Source: JAKANT01 sp035502095 (lineage in GTDB: Bacteria; Pseudomonadota; Gammaproteobacteria; Burkholderiales; Burkholderiaceae_F). Taken from it: 64,000 bases of DNA. Below the pieces are notes generated by a model, which ran no database searches, was not told the origin of the DNA, and saw only the letters and a list, made by a program, of their open reading frames with translations. Where the stretch lies: contig DATJUX010000008.1 in the NCBI GenBank assembly GCA_035502095.1, positions 124,001 through 188,000 on the forward strand. The letters run 5' to 3'. Made by a program: the position numbers and the translations under genes. This document shows, one piece after another, positions 1-8,006 of this stretch (position 1 is its first letter; each line of letters begins with the position of its first letter).

Positions 1-1
1 C

Positions 2-661
2 CGCCTGCTTGCAGAGCAGCCGCTGATGCGCAACGTGCTCGCCGACCTGGCGCTCGAGGTCGAAGCCGCGACGGCCCTGGTGCTGCGCCTGGCGCGTGCC
101 TTCGACGGGCGACATGCCCGCGACGAGCACGAGGCACTGCTCGCGCGCGTGCTCACGCCGGCGGCAAAGTACTGGATCTGCAAGCGGCTGCCGGCGGTGG
201 CGGCGGAGGCAATGGAAGTGATGGGCGGCAACGGGTATGTCGAGGAAAACACGTTCGCGCGCTTCTACCGCGAGGCGCCGCTGAACTCGATCTGGGAGGG
301 ATCCGGCAACGTGATGTGCCTGGACGTGCTGCGGGCGTTCGGCAAGACGCCGAGCGTGCGCGCGGCGCTGGTGGCGGAGATGAGCACGGCGCGCGGCGGC
401 GATCGCCGGCTCGATGCGTTCTGCGCAACCCTGGGCGACGACCTGGGTCGTACCGACGTCGACGAGAGCGAAGCGCGCGCATTGACGGAACGGATCGCGC
501 TCGCCCTGCAGGGGGCCCTGCTCGTACAGGGCGCGCCGAAAGCGACGGCGGACGCGTTCTGCGCCTCCCGGCTGGTCGCGGGCGCGGCGGGCCGATCGTT
601 CGGAACGCTGCCGCGCGGCGCCGACGTTGCGCCGCTGCTGGCGCGGGCGCTCGCCGAATGA
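2..661 (+). CDS. aidB: AidB-type acyl-CoA dehydrogenase, C-terminal part (5' end outside window)
   Basis: Flavoprotein of the acyl-CoA dehydrogenase superfamily. The reading frame is open from base 2, so the N-terminus and the FAD/acyl-CoA core lie outside the window. About 220 codons remain. The stretch GGNGYVEE, then FYREAPLNSIWEGSGN and MCLDVLR, is the hallmark of the AidB branch (E. coli AidB has a nearly identical block). It is separate from ordinary beta-oxidation dehydrogenases. AidB is part of the adaptive response to alkylating agents in E. coli; its exact activity is debated. The position two genes before ada and alkB supports that role here. The stop codon overlaps the ATG of the next gene (ATGA), which suggests translational coupling. 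An isovaleryl-CoA dehydrogenase-like activity is the alternative. Confidence 0.85.
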   Translation, partial: RLLAEQPLMRNVLADLALEVEAATALVLRLARAFDGRHARDEHEALLARVLTPAAKYWICKRLPAVAAEAMEVMGGNGYVEENTFARFYREAPLNSIWEGSGNVMCLDVLRAFGKTPSVRAALVAEMSTARGGDRRLDAFCATLGDDLGRTDVDESEARALTERIALALQGALLVQGAPKATADAFCASRLVAGAAGRSFGTLPRGADVAPLLARALAE

Positions 662-1176
662 CGAAGCGGCGCGGCCCCCACGCCAACCCGCCGACGCAGG
701 CGGGGGAGGGCAAAGCCCATCCCTTCGAGCCCGAGTTCGTCGATCTGATCCGCGCGATGTTCGAGGAGCGCATCGTGTTCAACCGCGTCCTCGGCCTGCG
801 CATCACCTCGTTCGATCCGGAGCGCGCGCAGGCGCGGATCGACATGCGCGAAGAACTGATCGGGCATTTCGTCCATCAGCGCCTGCACGGCGGCGTGATC
901 AGCGCGACGCTGGACGCGATGGGGGGGTTCGCGGTCATGCTGGCGATCGGCATCCGTCATCTCGACGAAGCGGTCGAGGCGCGGCTGCTGCGGTTCGCCA
1001 AGCTCGGGACCATCGATCTGCGCGTCGACTATCTGCGGCCCGCGACCGGGCCGCATTTCATCGCGACCGCCCAGGCGATCCGCCTTGGCAGCCGGGTGGC
1101 GACGACCCGCATGGAACTGCACGACAGCGAGGATCGCCTGGTGTCGACCGGGACCGCGGCATACATGGTGAGCTAG
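658..1176 (+). CDS. PaaI/YigI-like hotdog thioesterase
   Basis: A 172-residue cytoplasmic hotdog-fold protein, probably an acyl-CoA thioesterase. The start is the ATG that overlaps the stop of the aidB-like gene. The core contains HQRLHGGVISATLDAMGG (roughly residues 73-90), the usual HGG..a.lDa.gg helix motif of the PaaI/YigI group. It is followed by a strand with TIDLRVDYLRPA, typical of the second half of the hotdog sheet. The first 20 residues are a charged, proline-containing tail. Hydrolysis of a CoA thioester would fit the upstream acyl-CoA dehydrogenase. The substrate cannot be deduced. A 158-nt gap separates it from ada, so ada probably has its own promoter. Confidence 0.8.
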   Translation: MTKRRGPHANPPTQAGEGKAHPFEPEFVDLIRAMFEERIVFNRVLGLRITSFDPERAQARIDMREELIGHFVHQRLHGGVISATLDAMGGFAVMLAIGIRHLDEAVEARLLRFAKLGTIDLRVDYLRPATGPHFIATAQAIRLGSRVATTRMELHDSEDRLVSTGTAAYMVS

Positions 1177-1334
1177 GCGCAAGGCGAGCGTCCCGGCCGG
1201 CGCCGGGCGCGTGATCCCTGTCGCCGTCGCGCCCCCGCGCCGGGACCGGATTCGAAAGCAAGACCCGGAGTGCCTTGCTAGGCTGTGGCGCCTAGATTGC
1301 GTGCATCGATGGCACCGATCTGGCGAGGAAGCGA

Positions 1335-2414
1335 ATGGACATGATCACCCGAAACGAAGTGCGCGCCGCCCAAACGGTCAACGACCCGCGCTGGCAAGCC
1401 GTGGCGGCGCGTGATCCCCGCGCCGACGGGACGTTCTTCTACTCGGTCAGGACGACCGGCGTGTACTGCAGACCGTCCTGTGCCGCACGCGCCGCGCGGC
1501 CGGAAAACGTCGCCTTTCACGCCACCGCCGCGGATGCCGAGCGCGCCGGCTTTCGTCCATGCAAGCGTTGCAAGCCGAACCAGCCGGCGCGTGTCCAGCT
1601 CAACGCGGAGGTCGTCGCCCAGCTATGCCGGTTCATCGAAAGAGCCGAGACGCCGCCTACGCTGGACGACCTGGCGCGCCGCGCCGGAATGAGCCCGTTC
1701 CACCTGCATCGGGTCTTCAAGGAAGTCACGGGCGTCACCCCGCACGCTTATGCCGCCGCGCACCGCGTGCAGCGGGTCCGCAACGAACTCGACGGCGATG
1801 TGTCGGTCACCGACGCGATCTTCAGCGCCGGCTACAACTCCAGCAGCCGCTTCTACGAGAAGGCGGGCGACCTGCTCGGCATGACGCCGACCGCGTATCG
1901 ATCGGGCGGCGCAAACACCGAGATCTTCTTTGCGATCGGCGAGTGTTCGCTCGGCTCGATCCTCGTCGCGCGTAGCGCGCGCGGGATCTGCGCGATCTCG
2001 CTCGGCGACGATCCGGAGGAGCTGGCGCGCGACCTGCAGGACCGATTCCCCCAGGCGCGCCTGATCGGCGACGACGCCGGCTTCGCGGCGCTGGTGGCGC
2101 GCGTGGTGGGGCTGGTCGAAGCGCCCGGGGTCGGGCTGGACCTTCCGCTCGATGTGCGCGGCACGGCGTTCCAGCGTCGCGTCTGGGAGGCCCTGCGCGA
2201 GATCCCGGCCGGCGCTACCGAAAGCTACGCGGAGATCGCCCGCCGCATCGGCGCGCCGAAATCGGTACGCGCGGTCGCGCAGGCGTGCGGCGCCAACCCG
2301 CTCGCGGTGGCGATCCCATGCCACCGGGTCGTGCGCCAGGACGGCAGCCTGTCGGGCTATCGCTGGGGCGTGCGACGCAAGGAAGCACTGCTCGCGCGCG
2401 AGGCCGGGCGGTGA
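1335..2414 (+). CDS. ada: Bifunctional Ada: methylphosphotriester/O6-methylguanine-DNA methyltransferase and activator
   Basis: A 359-residue full-length Ada protein, sensor and repair enzyme of the adaptive response. The N-terminal zinc module shows C45, C49, C76 and C79; the equivalent of C45 takes the methyl group from phosphotriesters and switches the protein to an activator. An AraC-type helix-turn-helix follows at about residues 90-190 (DDLARRAGMSPFHLHRVFKE). The C-terminal methyltransferase carries the PCHRV motif with nucleophile C329, which accepts the methyl group from O6-methylguanine. The start ATG has a GAGGAA ribosome site at 1325-1330. The last codons overlap the GTG start of the next gene (GTGA). 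Ada presumably activates its own promoter in 1177-1334; I could not identify an Ada box with confidence. Confidence 0.96.
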   Translation: MDMITRNEVRAAQTVNDPRWQAVAARDPRADGTFFYSVRTTGVYCRPSCAARAARPENVAFHATAADAERAGFRPCKRCKPNQPARVQLNAEVVAQLCRFIERAETPPTLDDLARRAGMSPFHLHRVFKEVTGVTPHAYAAAHRVQRVRNELDGDVSVTDAIFSAGYNSSSRFYEKAGDLLGMTPTAYRSGGANTEIFFAIGECSLGSILVARSARGICAISLGDDPEELARDLQDRFPQARLIGDDAGFAALVARVVGLVEAPGVGLDLPLDVRGTAFQRRVWEALREIPAGATESYAEIARRIGAPKSVRAVAQACGANPLAVAIPCHRVVRQDGSLSGYRWGVRRKEALLAREAGR

Positions 2415-3160
2415 ACGCGCGTGTCGACTTCGATCTTCGGAGCACGACCGAGCCGGAAGTCGTTGCGCGTGTCGGGGCGCTCGGCTGGGACGCGCTTGCA
2501 ACGTCTCTCGACGCACGTGGGCATGCGGTGATCCGCCGGCTGCTCGGGGCGGAGGAATGTGACGCGTTGGCGTCGCGCTACAGCGATGTAGCGGCCTTTC
2601 GCAGCCGGATCGTGATGGCACGGCACGGGTTCGGCCGCGGCGAGTACAAGTACTTTCGCTACCCGTTGCCGCCGCCCGTCGCGGCGCTGCGTGTGGCGGT
2701 TTATCCCCATCTCGCGCCGATCGCCGATCGCTGGAACCAGGCGCTCGGCATCGACACGCGATTCCCGTCCGCGCACGCCGCATTCATCCGCCGCTGCCAT
2801 GACGCCGGACAGCGCCGGCCGACGCCGCTCCTGCTGCGATACGGTGCGGGCGACTACAACTGCCTGCATCAGGATCTCTACGGCGAGCATGTCTTTCCGC
2901 TCCAGCTTGCCGTGCTGCTGGCGCAGCCCGGGCGCGACTTCACAGGCGGTGAATTCGTGCTCGTCGAGCAGCGGCCGCGCATGCAAACCCGCGCCGAGGT
3001 CGTCGACCTGGGCCAGGGCGACGCCGTGGTGTTTGCGGTCCACCATCGTCCGGTGCGCGGGACACGTGGGTTCCACCGCGTCAACACGCGGCACGGCGTC
3101 AGCGAGGTGCGCATCGGGCATCGTCATGCGCTGGGGATCATCTTCCACGACGCGACCTGA
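2411..3160 (+). CDS. 2OG-Fe(II) oxygenase, PF09859/DUF2086 type (putative nucleic-acid demethylase)
   Basis: A 249-residue protein of the family once called DUF2086 (Oxygenase-NA). It is predicted from sequence to oxidatively demethylate damaged bases in the manner of AlkB. I chose the GTG at 2411 because it overlaps the ada stop as GTGA. Visible signatures are MARHGFGRGEYKYF, PTPLLLRYGAGDYN, the iron-binding pair H153 and D155 in LHQDLYGEHVFPLQ, and the distal histidine in NTRHGVSEVR (H228). It lies between ada and alkB, nine bases before alkB. This position is strong contextual support for a DNA- or RNA-repair role, although the biochemical substrate of this family is not settled as far as I know. 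Confidence 0.88.
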   Translation: MNARVDFDLRSTTEPEVVARVGALGWDALATSLDARGHAVIRRLLGAEECDALASRYSDVAAFRSRIVMARHGFGRGEYKYFRYPLPPPVAALRVAVYPHLAPIADRWNQALGIDTRFPSAHAAFIRRCHDAGQRRPTPLLLRYGAGDYNCLHQDLYGEHVFPLQLAVLLAQPGRDFTGGEFVLVEQRPRMQTRAEVVDLGQGDAVVFAVHHRPVRGTRGFHRVNTRHGVSEVRIGHRHALGIIFHDAT

Positions 3161-3169
3161 GTCCGACGC

Positions 3170-3814
3170 ATGACAGGTCAATTGTTCGAGACGACCGAAG
3201 AACCTGTCGTCTCCCTGGCGCCGGGCGCGGTCCTCCTGCGCGGTCTCGCGCTGAGAAACGACGTGGCGCTGCTCGCGGGTGTGCGCCAGGTCGTCGCCCT
3301 GGCGCCTCTGCGCCGGATGGTCACCCCGGGCGGCCTGCAGATGTCGGTCGCCATGACCAACTGCGGATCGCTCGGTTGGGTGAGCGACCGCAGCGGCTAT
3401 CGGTACGCGCCGCTCGATCCTGCATCGGGCCGGCCGTGGCCCCCGATGCCGGCCGCGTTTGCAGCGGTTGCCGCCGAGGCGGCCGGGCGCGCCGGATTCC
3501 AGGGATTCGCGCCCGATGTCTGCCTCGTCAATCGCTACGGGGCGGGCGCGCGATTGGCCCTGCACCAGGACCGCGACGAGAGCGACTACGCGCATCCGAT
3601 CGTCTCGGTTTCACTGGGGTTGGGCGCGGTGTTTTTGTTCGGCGGATCGAAACGATCCGACCGGGCCGCCCGGGTGCGGCTGGAACACGGCGACGTCGTC
3701 GTCTGGGGCGGTCCAGCGCGCCTGCGCTACCACGGCGTTCTGCCGCTCGAGGATGGGATGCATCCGCTCACCGGGGCGCAGCGCTTCAACCTGACCTTTC
3801 GCAAGGCGGCGTGA
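3170..3814 (+). CDS. alkB: AlkB, 2OG-Fe(II)-dependent DNA/RNA repair dioxygenase
   Basis: Removes N1-methyladenine and N3-methylcytosine lesions by oxidative demethylation using 2-oxoglutarate, O2 and Fe(II). The protein has 214 residues, close to E. coli AlkB (216). Iron ligands are visible as H132 and D134 (LHQDRDE) and H188 (YHGV). R205 and R211 (QRFNLTFR) match the 2-oxoglutarate-binding arginines of the E. coli enzyme. The N-terminal nucleotide-recognition lid contains GLQMSVAMTNCG and GYRY. It is the third gene of a tightly spaced ada-oxygenase-alkB unit and should be induced together with ada. Confidence 0.96.
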   Translation: MTGQLFETTEEPVVSLAPGAVLLRGLALRNDVALLAGVRQVVALAPLRRMVTPGGLQMSVAMTNCGSLGWVSDRSGYRYAPLDPASGRPWPPMPAAFAAVAAEAAGRAGFQGFAPDVCLVNRYGAGARLALHQDRDESDYAHPIVSVSLGLGAVFLFGGSKRSDRAARVRLEHGDVVVWGGPARLRYHGVLPLEDGMHPLTGAQRFNLTFRKAA

Positions 3815-3820
3815 GGGGCC

Positions 3821-4261
3821 GTGCGACAGGCAAGGCGCCTCTTCCCGTTCTGCCTGCTCGGTTGGGCGGCCGGTCTTCCGGCCTGCGCCCAGTCTTTTGC
3901 GCCGCGCCTCTACGCGGTCGCGACCGAAACGGCAATGCCGCACCTCGAAGAGAACCTGCGCTACGCGACGACCCACGCCATCCTTTGCCTCGGTCCCGCG
4001 CAGCTTGCAACCGCGTTTCCGATCCTGCGGCACGAAGCACTGAAGGGCTGCAAGCTCGATCACGAGCGCAAGGTGGACGCCGCGGCAAGCCTCGTGCTGA
4101 GTTGCGCCGCCAGAAGCGGCACGACAGGAACCGCGCACTGGCAGGTCGATGGTGCCGCCATCCACGGCACGCTGGAGGTCAAGCTGGGCGGCAAGAACAT
4201 GACCTTCTACCAGCGCATCAGCGGCCGGGCCATCGGCGACTGCCTGCCGGACGACGGATAA
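3821..4261 (+). CDS. Small exported protein, DUF3617-like
   Basis: A 146-residue protein beginning at a GTG six bases after alkB. The N-terminus (RRLFPFCLLGWAAGLPACAQS) reads as a signal peptide. The cysteine at the end of the hydrophobic stretch could be a lipoprotein site, although the block is not a clean lipobox. The mature part has several cysteines and a pattern (basic helix, GTAHWQVDG, KNMTFYQRISGRAIGDC) reminiscent of the DUF3617 family of small periplasmic proteins. I base that on recollection of the pattern, so it is tentative. No function is known. It is probably cotranscribed with alkB, but its job in the alkylation response, if any, cannot be told. Confidence 0.6.
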   Translation: MRQARRLFPFCLLGWAAGLPACAQSFAPRLYAVATETAMPHLEENLRYATTHAILCLGPAQLATAFPILRHEALKGCKLDHERKVDAAASLVLSCAARSGTTGTAHWQVDGAAIHGTLEVKLGGKNMTFYQRISGRAIGDCLPDDG

Positions 4262-4341
4262 ATTCGGGCGCATTGCCTCGAGGACCAGGATCTGGTGATC
4301 TGTGCGCGGAGCGGCGCGTGCGCTGATTGGGTCGACTCCGC

Positions 4342-5409
4342 TTAGGGCACCAGCGCCAGGAACAGGAACGCCGCGAAGATCACGAGGTGCACGGCGCCGA
4401 GCATGATGTTGGTGCGCCCGGTTGCCAGCGTGAAGGCCGCCACCATGAACGTGAGAACCAGCAGCACGAGGTCCTTCGCGCCGAGGCCCAGCACCAGTTG
4501 CCGGTCGAGGATCAGCGCGGCGAGCGCGACGACCGGAATCGTGAGGCCGATGCTGGCGAGCGCGGAGCCGATGGCGAGGTTGATGCTGGACTGAAGCCGA
4601 TTCGCATACGCCGCGCGCACGGCCGCCCACGTTTCCGGCAGCAGCACCAGCAGCGCGATCGCGATGCCGATGGTCGCCTTCGGCGCGCCCGCCGCCGCCA
4701 CCGCCCGTTCGATCGCGGGCGACAGCACCTTGGCCAGTCCGACGACCGAAACCAGCGCAACCAGCAGCAGGCCGAAGCTCGCCCACGCGCGTCCTGCGGA
4801 GGGCGGGAGCGCGTGCAGGTTCTCGTCGGCCGCGTTGCCCGTCGGCAGGAAATAGTCGCGATGACGCACGGTCTGCACGAACACGAAGGTGCCCCACAGG
4901 AGCAGCGAGGCCACGCCGGCGAACGCGAGTTGCGAAACCGTGTACGAAGGTCCGGGAGCGCTGACCGTGAACGACGGGAGCACGAGCGAGAGGGTCGAAA
5001 GTGCGATCAGGGTCGCGAGCCCGGAATTCGCGCCGTCGAGGCGGAACGATTGCTCGTGATGGCGCAGTCCGCCCAGCAACAGGCACAGTCCGACCACGCC
5101 GTTGCAGATGATCATCACCGCCGAGAAGATCGTGTCGCGCGGAAGCACGGCCGTGTCGGGCCCGCCCGACAGCATCAGCGACATGATGAGCGCGACCTCG
5201 ATGACCGTGACCGCGATGGCGAGCACCAGCGTGCCCATCGGCTCGCCGACCTTGTGCGCGACCACCTCGCCGTGATGGACTGCCACCATCACGGCGCCGA
5301 TCAACGCTGCCGCACAGGCGAGCCCGAGCGCCACGCCCAGCGGAAGGAGCAGCGCGCCGATCAGGAGCGCCAAGGCGACCGTGGGAACGACCCAGGCCCA
5401 ATACGGCAT
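4342..5409 (-). CDS. chaA: ChaA-type calcium/proton antiporter (CaCA family)
   Basis: Inner-membrane cation exchanger of 355 residues with about eleven hydrophobic segments. It exports Ca2+ (and in E. coli ChaA also Na+ or K+) in exchange for protons. The two internally repeated alpha motifs of CaCA exchangers are visible: GEPMGTLVLAIAVTVIEVAL in the first half and NRLQSSINLAIGSALASIG in the second, with the conserved acidic residue and polar helix breaks. I chose the ATG at 5409 (MPYWAW), which begins directly in the first membrane segment; the longer frame upstream has no protein-like features. The gene is convergent with the alkylation-repair operon and divergent from the tetR operon. Confidence 0.88.
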   Translation of the reverse strand: MPYWAWVVPTVALALLIGALLLPLGVALGLACAAALIGAVMVAVHHGEVVAHKVGEPMGTLVLAIAVTVIEVALIMSLMLSGGPDTAVLPRDTIFSAVMIICNGVVGLCLLLGGLRHHEQSFRLDGANSGLATLIALSTLSLVLPSFTVSAPGPSYTVSQLAFAGVASLLLWGTFVFVQTVRHRDYFLPTGNAADENLHALPPSAGRAWASFGLLLVALVSVVGLAKVLSPAIERAVAAAGAPKATIGIAIALLVLLPETWAAVRAAYANRLQSSINLAIGSALASIGLTIPVVALAALILDRQLVLGLGAKDLVLLVLTFMVAAFTLATGRTNIMLGAVHLVIFAAFLFLALVP

Positions 5410-5544
5410 GACAGCCTCCGAACGTATCGCGCGGAACCGACGCGTCCCGAACCGGCGCGCGCGTCCGGCGCGGCAGTGTATATGGGCGCCTCGCGCGCCC
5501 GCCGACGTCGCGCCGCCCGGGACGTGCACGTGCCGAGCAAGCAG

Positions 5545-5573
5545 TTGCTTTGTGTGGTGTGCGTGTCTAGGAT
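5545..5573 (+). promoter_or_regulatory. Possible sigma-70 promoter of the tetR-atuA operon with nearby palindrome
   Basis: TTGCTT at 5545-5550 and TAGGAT at 5568-5573 are separated by exactly 17 bases and lie just before the ATG at 5582. A transcript from here would be almost leaderless, or translation would begin at a later in-frame ATG (5630 or 5645). A perfect 10-bp palindrome ACGTGCACGT lies just upstream at 5522-5531 and could be the TetR operator. Both are pattern matches only, in GC-rich DNA. Confidence 0.35.
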
Positions 5574-5581
5574 CGAACGCG

Positions 5582-6265
5582 ATGGCCGCGCCTACGCCTC
5601 GCCCGGTGCCGCGGCTTGCCGCGGCAAGCATGCGCGAGCGTGCCATGGTGCGCGCGGGGGCGAACGGCGCCGAGGCGAACCGGCGCGCGGAGATCGTGCG
5701 GCTCGCAGCGCGGCTGTTCCGTGAGCACGGCTTCGACGGCACCACCGTGCGCGATATCGCGGCCGCGGTCGGCATGCGCTCCGGCAGCCCGTTCTATCAC
5801 TTCGCGAGCAAGGAAGAGATCCTGTTCGCGGTGATGGAAGAGGGCTTGCGCCAGGGGCTGGCGCGCACGGAGGCGGTCCTGGCGCGGCACTCCGGGGCGC
5901 GCGACCGCTTCGTTGCGCTGATGCGCGCGCAGTTCGACACGATCCTCGAGAGCGGCAGTGACTTCGTCCCCGTCATGCTCTACGAGTGGCGCCGCCTGCC
6001 GCACACCTATCGCAAGCGCCTGATCGCGCTCAAGGATCGCTACGACGCGCTGTGGCAGGGCGTGATCGAGGACCTCGTCGCGGCCGGATCGATGCGCGGC
6101 GACGCCAAGCTCGCGCGTCTCCTGATCCTCGGCGCGGTGAACTTCACCGCCACCTGGTTCAAGCGCGGGGGCGGGCTGTCGATCGACGAGATTGCGCGCG
6201 CCAGCGCCGAGTTTTTCCTCGTGCCGGCAACCGGGCCGAAGGTGCGGCGGAAAGGCGCGCGATGA
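5582..6265 (+). CDS. TetR-family transcriptional regulator of the AtuA-type operon
   Basis: A 227-residue dimeric DNA-binding repressor. The N-terminal helix-turn-helix spans about residues 35-80 and shows RLFREHGFDGTTVRDIAAAV followed by GSPFYHFASKEEIL, the classic TetR recognition helix and FYHF..KE element. The C-terminal two thirds should bind a small ligand, perhaps an acyl-CoA. The exact start is uncertain: the ATG at 5582 has no strong ribosome site, and 5630 or 5645 would still keep the whole domain. The stop overlaps the next ATG (ATGA), so regulator and catabolic genes form one operon, probably self-repressed. Confidence 0.85.
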   Translation: MAAPTPRPVPRLAAASMRERAMVRAGANGAEANRRAEIVRLAARLFREHGFDGTTVRDIAAAVGMRSGSPFYHFASKEEILFAVMEEGLRQGLARTEAVLARHSGARDRFVALMRAQFDTILESGSDFVPVMLYEWRRLPHTYRKRLIALKDRYDALWQGVIEDLVAAGSMRGDAKLARLLILGAVNFTATWFKRGGGLSIDEIARASAEFFLVPATGPKVRRKGAR

Positions 6266-7650
6266 AGAGCGTGCGCATCGGCGCGGGGCTCGGTTTCTAC
6301 GGCGATTCGTGGCTCCCGGTTCGCGCGACGCTGGAGCGCGGCGAGGTGCAGTACATCGCCTCCGACCATCTTTCGGAGCTGACGCTCGCGATCCTGCGCA
6401 AGGACATGGCGAAGGATGCGGCGGGCGGCTACACGCGCGACCTCGTGCCCATGCTCACCGCGCTGTGGCCGCTCGCTGCGCCGCGCGGCGTCCGCTTCGT
6501 GCTCAACGCGGGCGGGCTCAATGCGCGCGGCGCGGGGACGGCGCTTGCCGCCGCGTTTCGCGCCAAGGGATGGCGAGCAAGGATCGCCGTCGTGACCGGC
6601 GACGACGTGCTCGATCGGATCGACCTCCTGCGCGCGGCGGGCGATCCGCTGCGTCACATCGATACCGGCGCGGAGATCGACACCGTGCGCGACCGCTTGG
6701 TGTTTGCCAGTGCATACCTGGGCGCACGGCCGATCGCGCAGGCGCTCGCCGCGGGGGCCGACATCGTCGTCACCGGGCGCGTGGCCGACGCGGCGCTGAC
6801 GCTCGGTCCGATCGTGCACGAACTGGGCTGGCCGCTCGCGGCACGGACGCAGGACGACTGGAACCGCCTTGCGCTCGGCTTGACGGTCGGTCACCTTCTC
6901 GAATGTTCCGGACAGGGGAGCGGCGGCAATTTCGGCTCGCAGGACGCCTGGAACGACATCCCCGATCTGGGTCATATCGGCTACCCGATCGCGCAGGTGC
7001 GTGAAGATGGTGTTGCCGTCATCACCAAGCCGCCGCGCACCGGCGGTCGTGTGAGCTTCGACACGGTGCGCCAGCAGCTGCTGTACGAAGTGCACGATCC
7101 GCACGCCTATGTCTCGCCCGATGTCGTGCTCGACATGGGCACGCTGCAGTTGACGGACCTGGGTGACGATCGGGTCGAAGTGCGCAATGCCACCGGCCGG
7201 CCACGCCCGCGCCGGTTGAAGATCGTCGCCGGATACGAAGACGGCTGGATGGGTCACGCCGTGATCGGTTATTGCTGGCCGGACGCGTACCGCAAAGCGG
7301 AAGCGACCGTCGCGCTGGTCGAGCAGGCCGTGCGCGAGCAGAGACTGCCGGTCGAAGAAACGCACGTCGAATACCTCGGGCTCGATGCGTTCCTCGGCCC
7401 GCATGCGGATCGCTCGGCGCGCGACCGGATGAACGAGGTCTGGCTGCGCATGGCGGTGCGCACGCAGGATCGTCGCGCGGCCGATGCGTTCCCGCGCCTC
7501 TTTCCATGGCTGGCACTGTCCGGGCCGCCCTATATCGGGGGGTTCCACGGCATCGCGCCGGCGAGCCAGCTGCTGGGGGTGTGGCCGACGCTCGCCTCGC
7601 GCGAGCGCATCGAGGCACAGGTCGACGTGAAGATCGAGGAGGTCGCGTGA
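6262..7650 (+). CDS. AtuA-family protein (DUF1446, acyclic terpene utilization type)
   Basis: A 462-residue cytoplasmic protein of the PF07287/DUF1446 family, named after AtuA of Pseudomonas citronellol catabolism, whose reaction is unknown. Diagnostic parts are IGAGLGFYGDSW at the N-terminus, the DHLSELTLAIL element, VVTGRVADAALTLGP in the middle, and LLECSGQGSGGNF. Related proteins often carry a C-terminal small domain. Here that domain is a separate gene that starts inside the stop codon of this one. The operon setting (TetR, AtuA, small domain, crotonase) suggests catabolism of a branched or terpenoid-like acid as a CoA ester, but the substrate cannot be named. Confidence 0.85.
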   Translation: MKSVRIGAGLGFYGDSWLPVRATLERGEVQYIASDHLSELTLAILRKDMAKDAAGGYTRDLVPMLTALWPLAAPRGVRFVLNAGGLNARGAGTALAAAFRAKGWRARIAVVTGDDVLDRIDLLRAAGDPLRHIDTGAEIDTVRDRLVFASAYLGARPIAQALAAGADIVVTGRVADAALTLGPIVHELGWPLAARTQDDWNRLALGLTVGHLLECSGQGSGGNFGSQDAWNDIPDLGHIGYPIAQVREDGVAVITKPPRTGGRVSFDTVRQQLLYEVHDPHAYVSPDVVLDMGTLQLTDLGDDRVEVRNATGRPRPRRLKIVAGYEDGWMGHAVIGYCWPDAYRKAEATVALVEQAVREQRLPVEETHVEYLGLDAFLGPHADRSARDRMNEVWLRMAVRTQDRRAADAFPRLFPWLALSGPPYIGGFHGIAPASQLLGVWPTLASRERIEAQVDVKIEEVA

Positions 7651-8006
7651 AGGTGCAGCTCGCCCGCATCGCGCATGCACGCAGCGGCGACAAGGGCGAT
7701 CGTGCGGACATCGGCCTTTTCGCCTACGACGCGCCGACCTATGCCGTGCTCAGGCGCGTCATCGAAGCGCCGCGCGTCGCCGCGTTTTTCGCGTGGCTGG
7801 GTGTTTCCGGTGTCGACGTCTATCCGCTCGACAACCTGCTGGCGCTGAAAATCGTGCTCAACGGCGCGCTTGCGGGCGGCGCGGCGCGCAGCCTGCGTTC
7901 CGACAACCTGGGCAAGACCATCGGCGCGGCGCTGTTGCGCATGGAGATCGAGATCGACGACGCCGACGCGACGCGCCTGCCGCGGCTGGACGGAGAACGC
8001 GCATGA
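7647..8006 (+). CDS. AtuA C-terminal-like small domain protein
   Basis: A 119-residue protein corresponding to the ferredoxin-fold domain found fused to the C-terminus of many AtuA/DUF1446 proteins. It begins IAHARSGDKGDRADIGLFAY, the typical opening of that domain (HARSGDKG and an N or D-rich turn). The start is a GTG that overlaps the stop of the AtuA gene (GTGA), and its stop overlaps the ATG of the crotonase gene (ATGA). It probably forms a stable complex with the AtuA-type protein encoded just before it. No catalytic residues can be named. Confidence 0.8.
   Translation: MKVQLARIAHARSGDKGDRADIGLFAYDAPTYAVLRRVIEAPRVAAFFAWLGVSGVDVYPLDNLLALKIVLNGALAGGAARSLRSDNLGKTIGAALLRMEIEIDDADATRLPRLDGERA

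Noticed and set aside
5522..5531. ACGTGCACGT palindrome as a definite TetR operator
   Set aside because: A 10-bp palindrome is expected by chance in GC-rich DNA and no second copy was seen; kept only as a weak note with the promoter.
4327..5724. 465-codon plus-strand reading frame over the antiporter
   Set aside because: It is antisense to the ChaA-type gene and consists of Arg/Glu/His-rich, low-information sequence typical of the shadow frame in GC-rich DNA.
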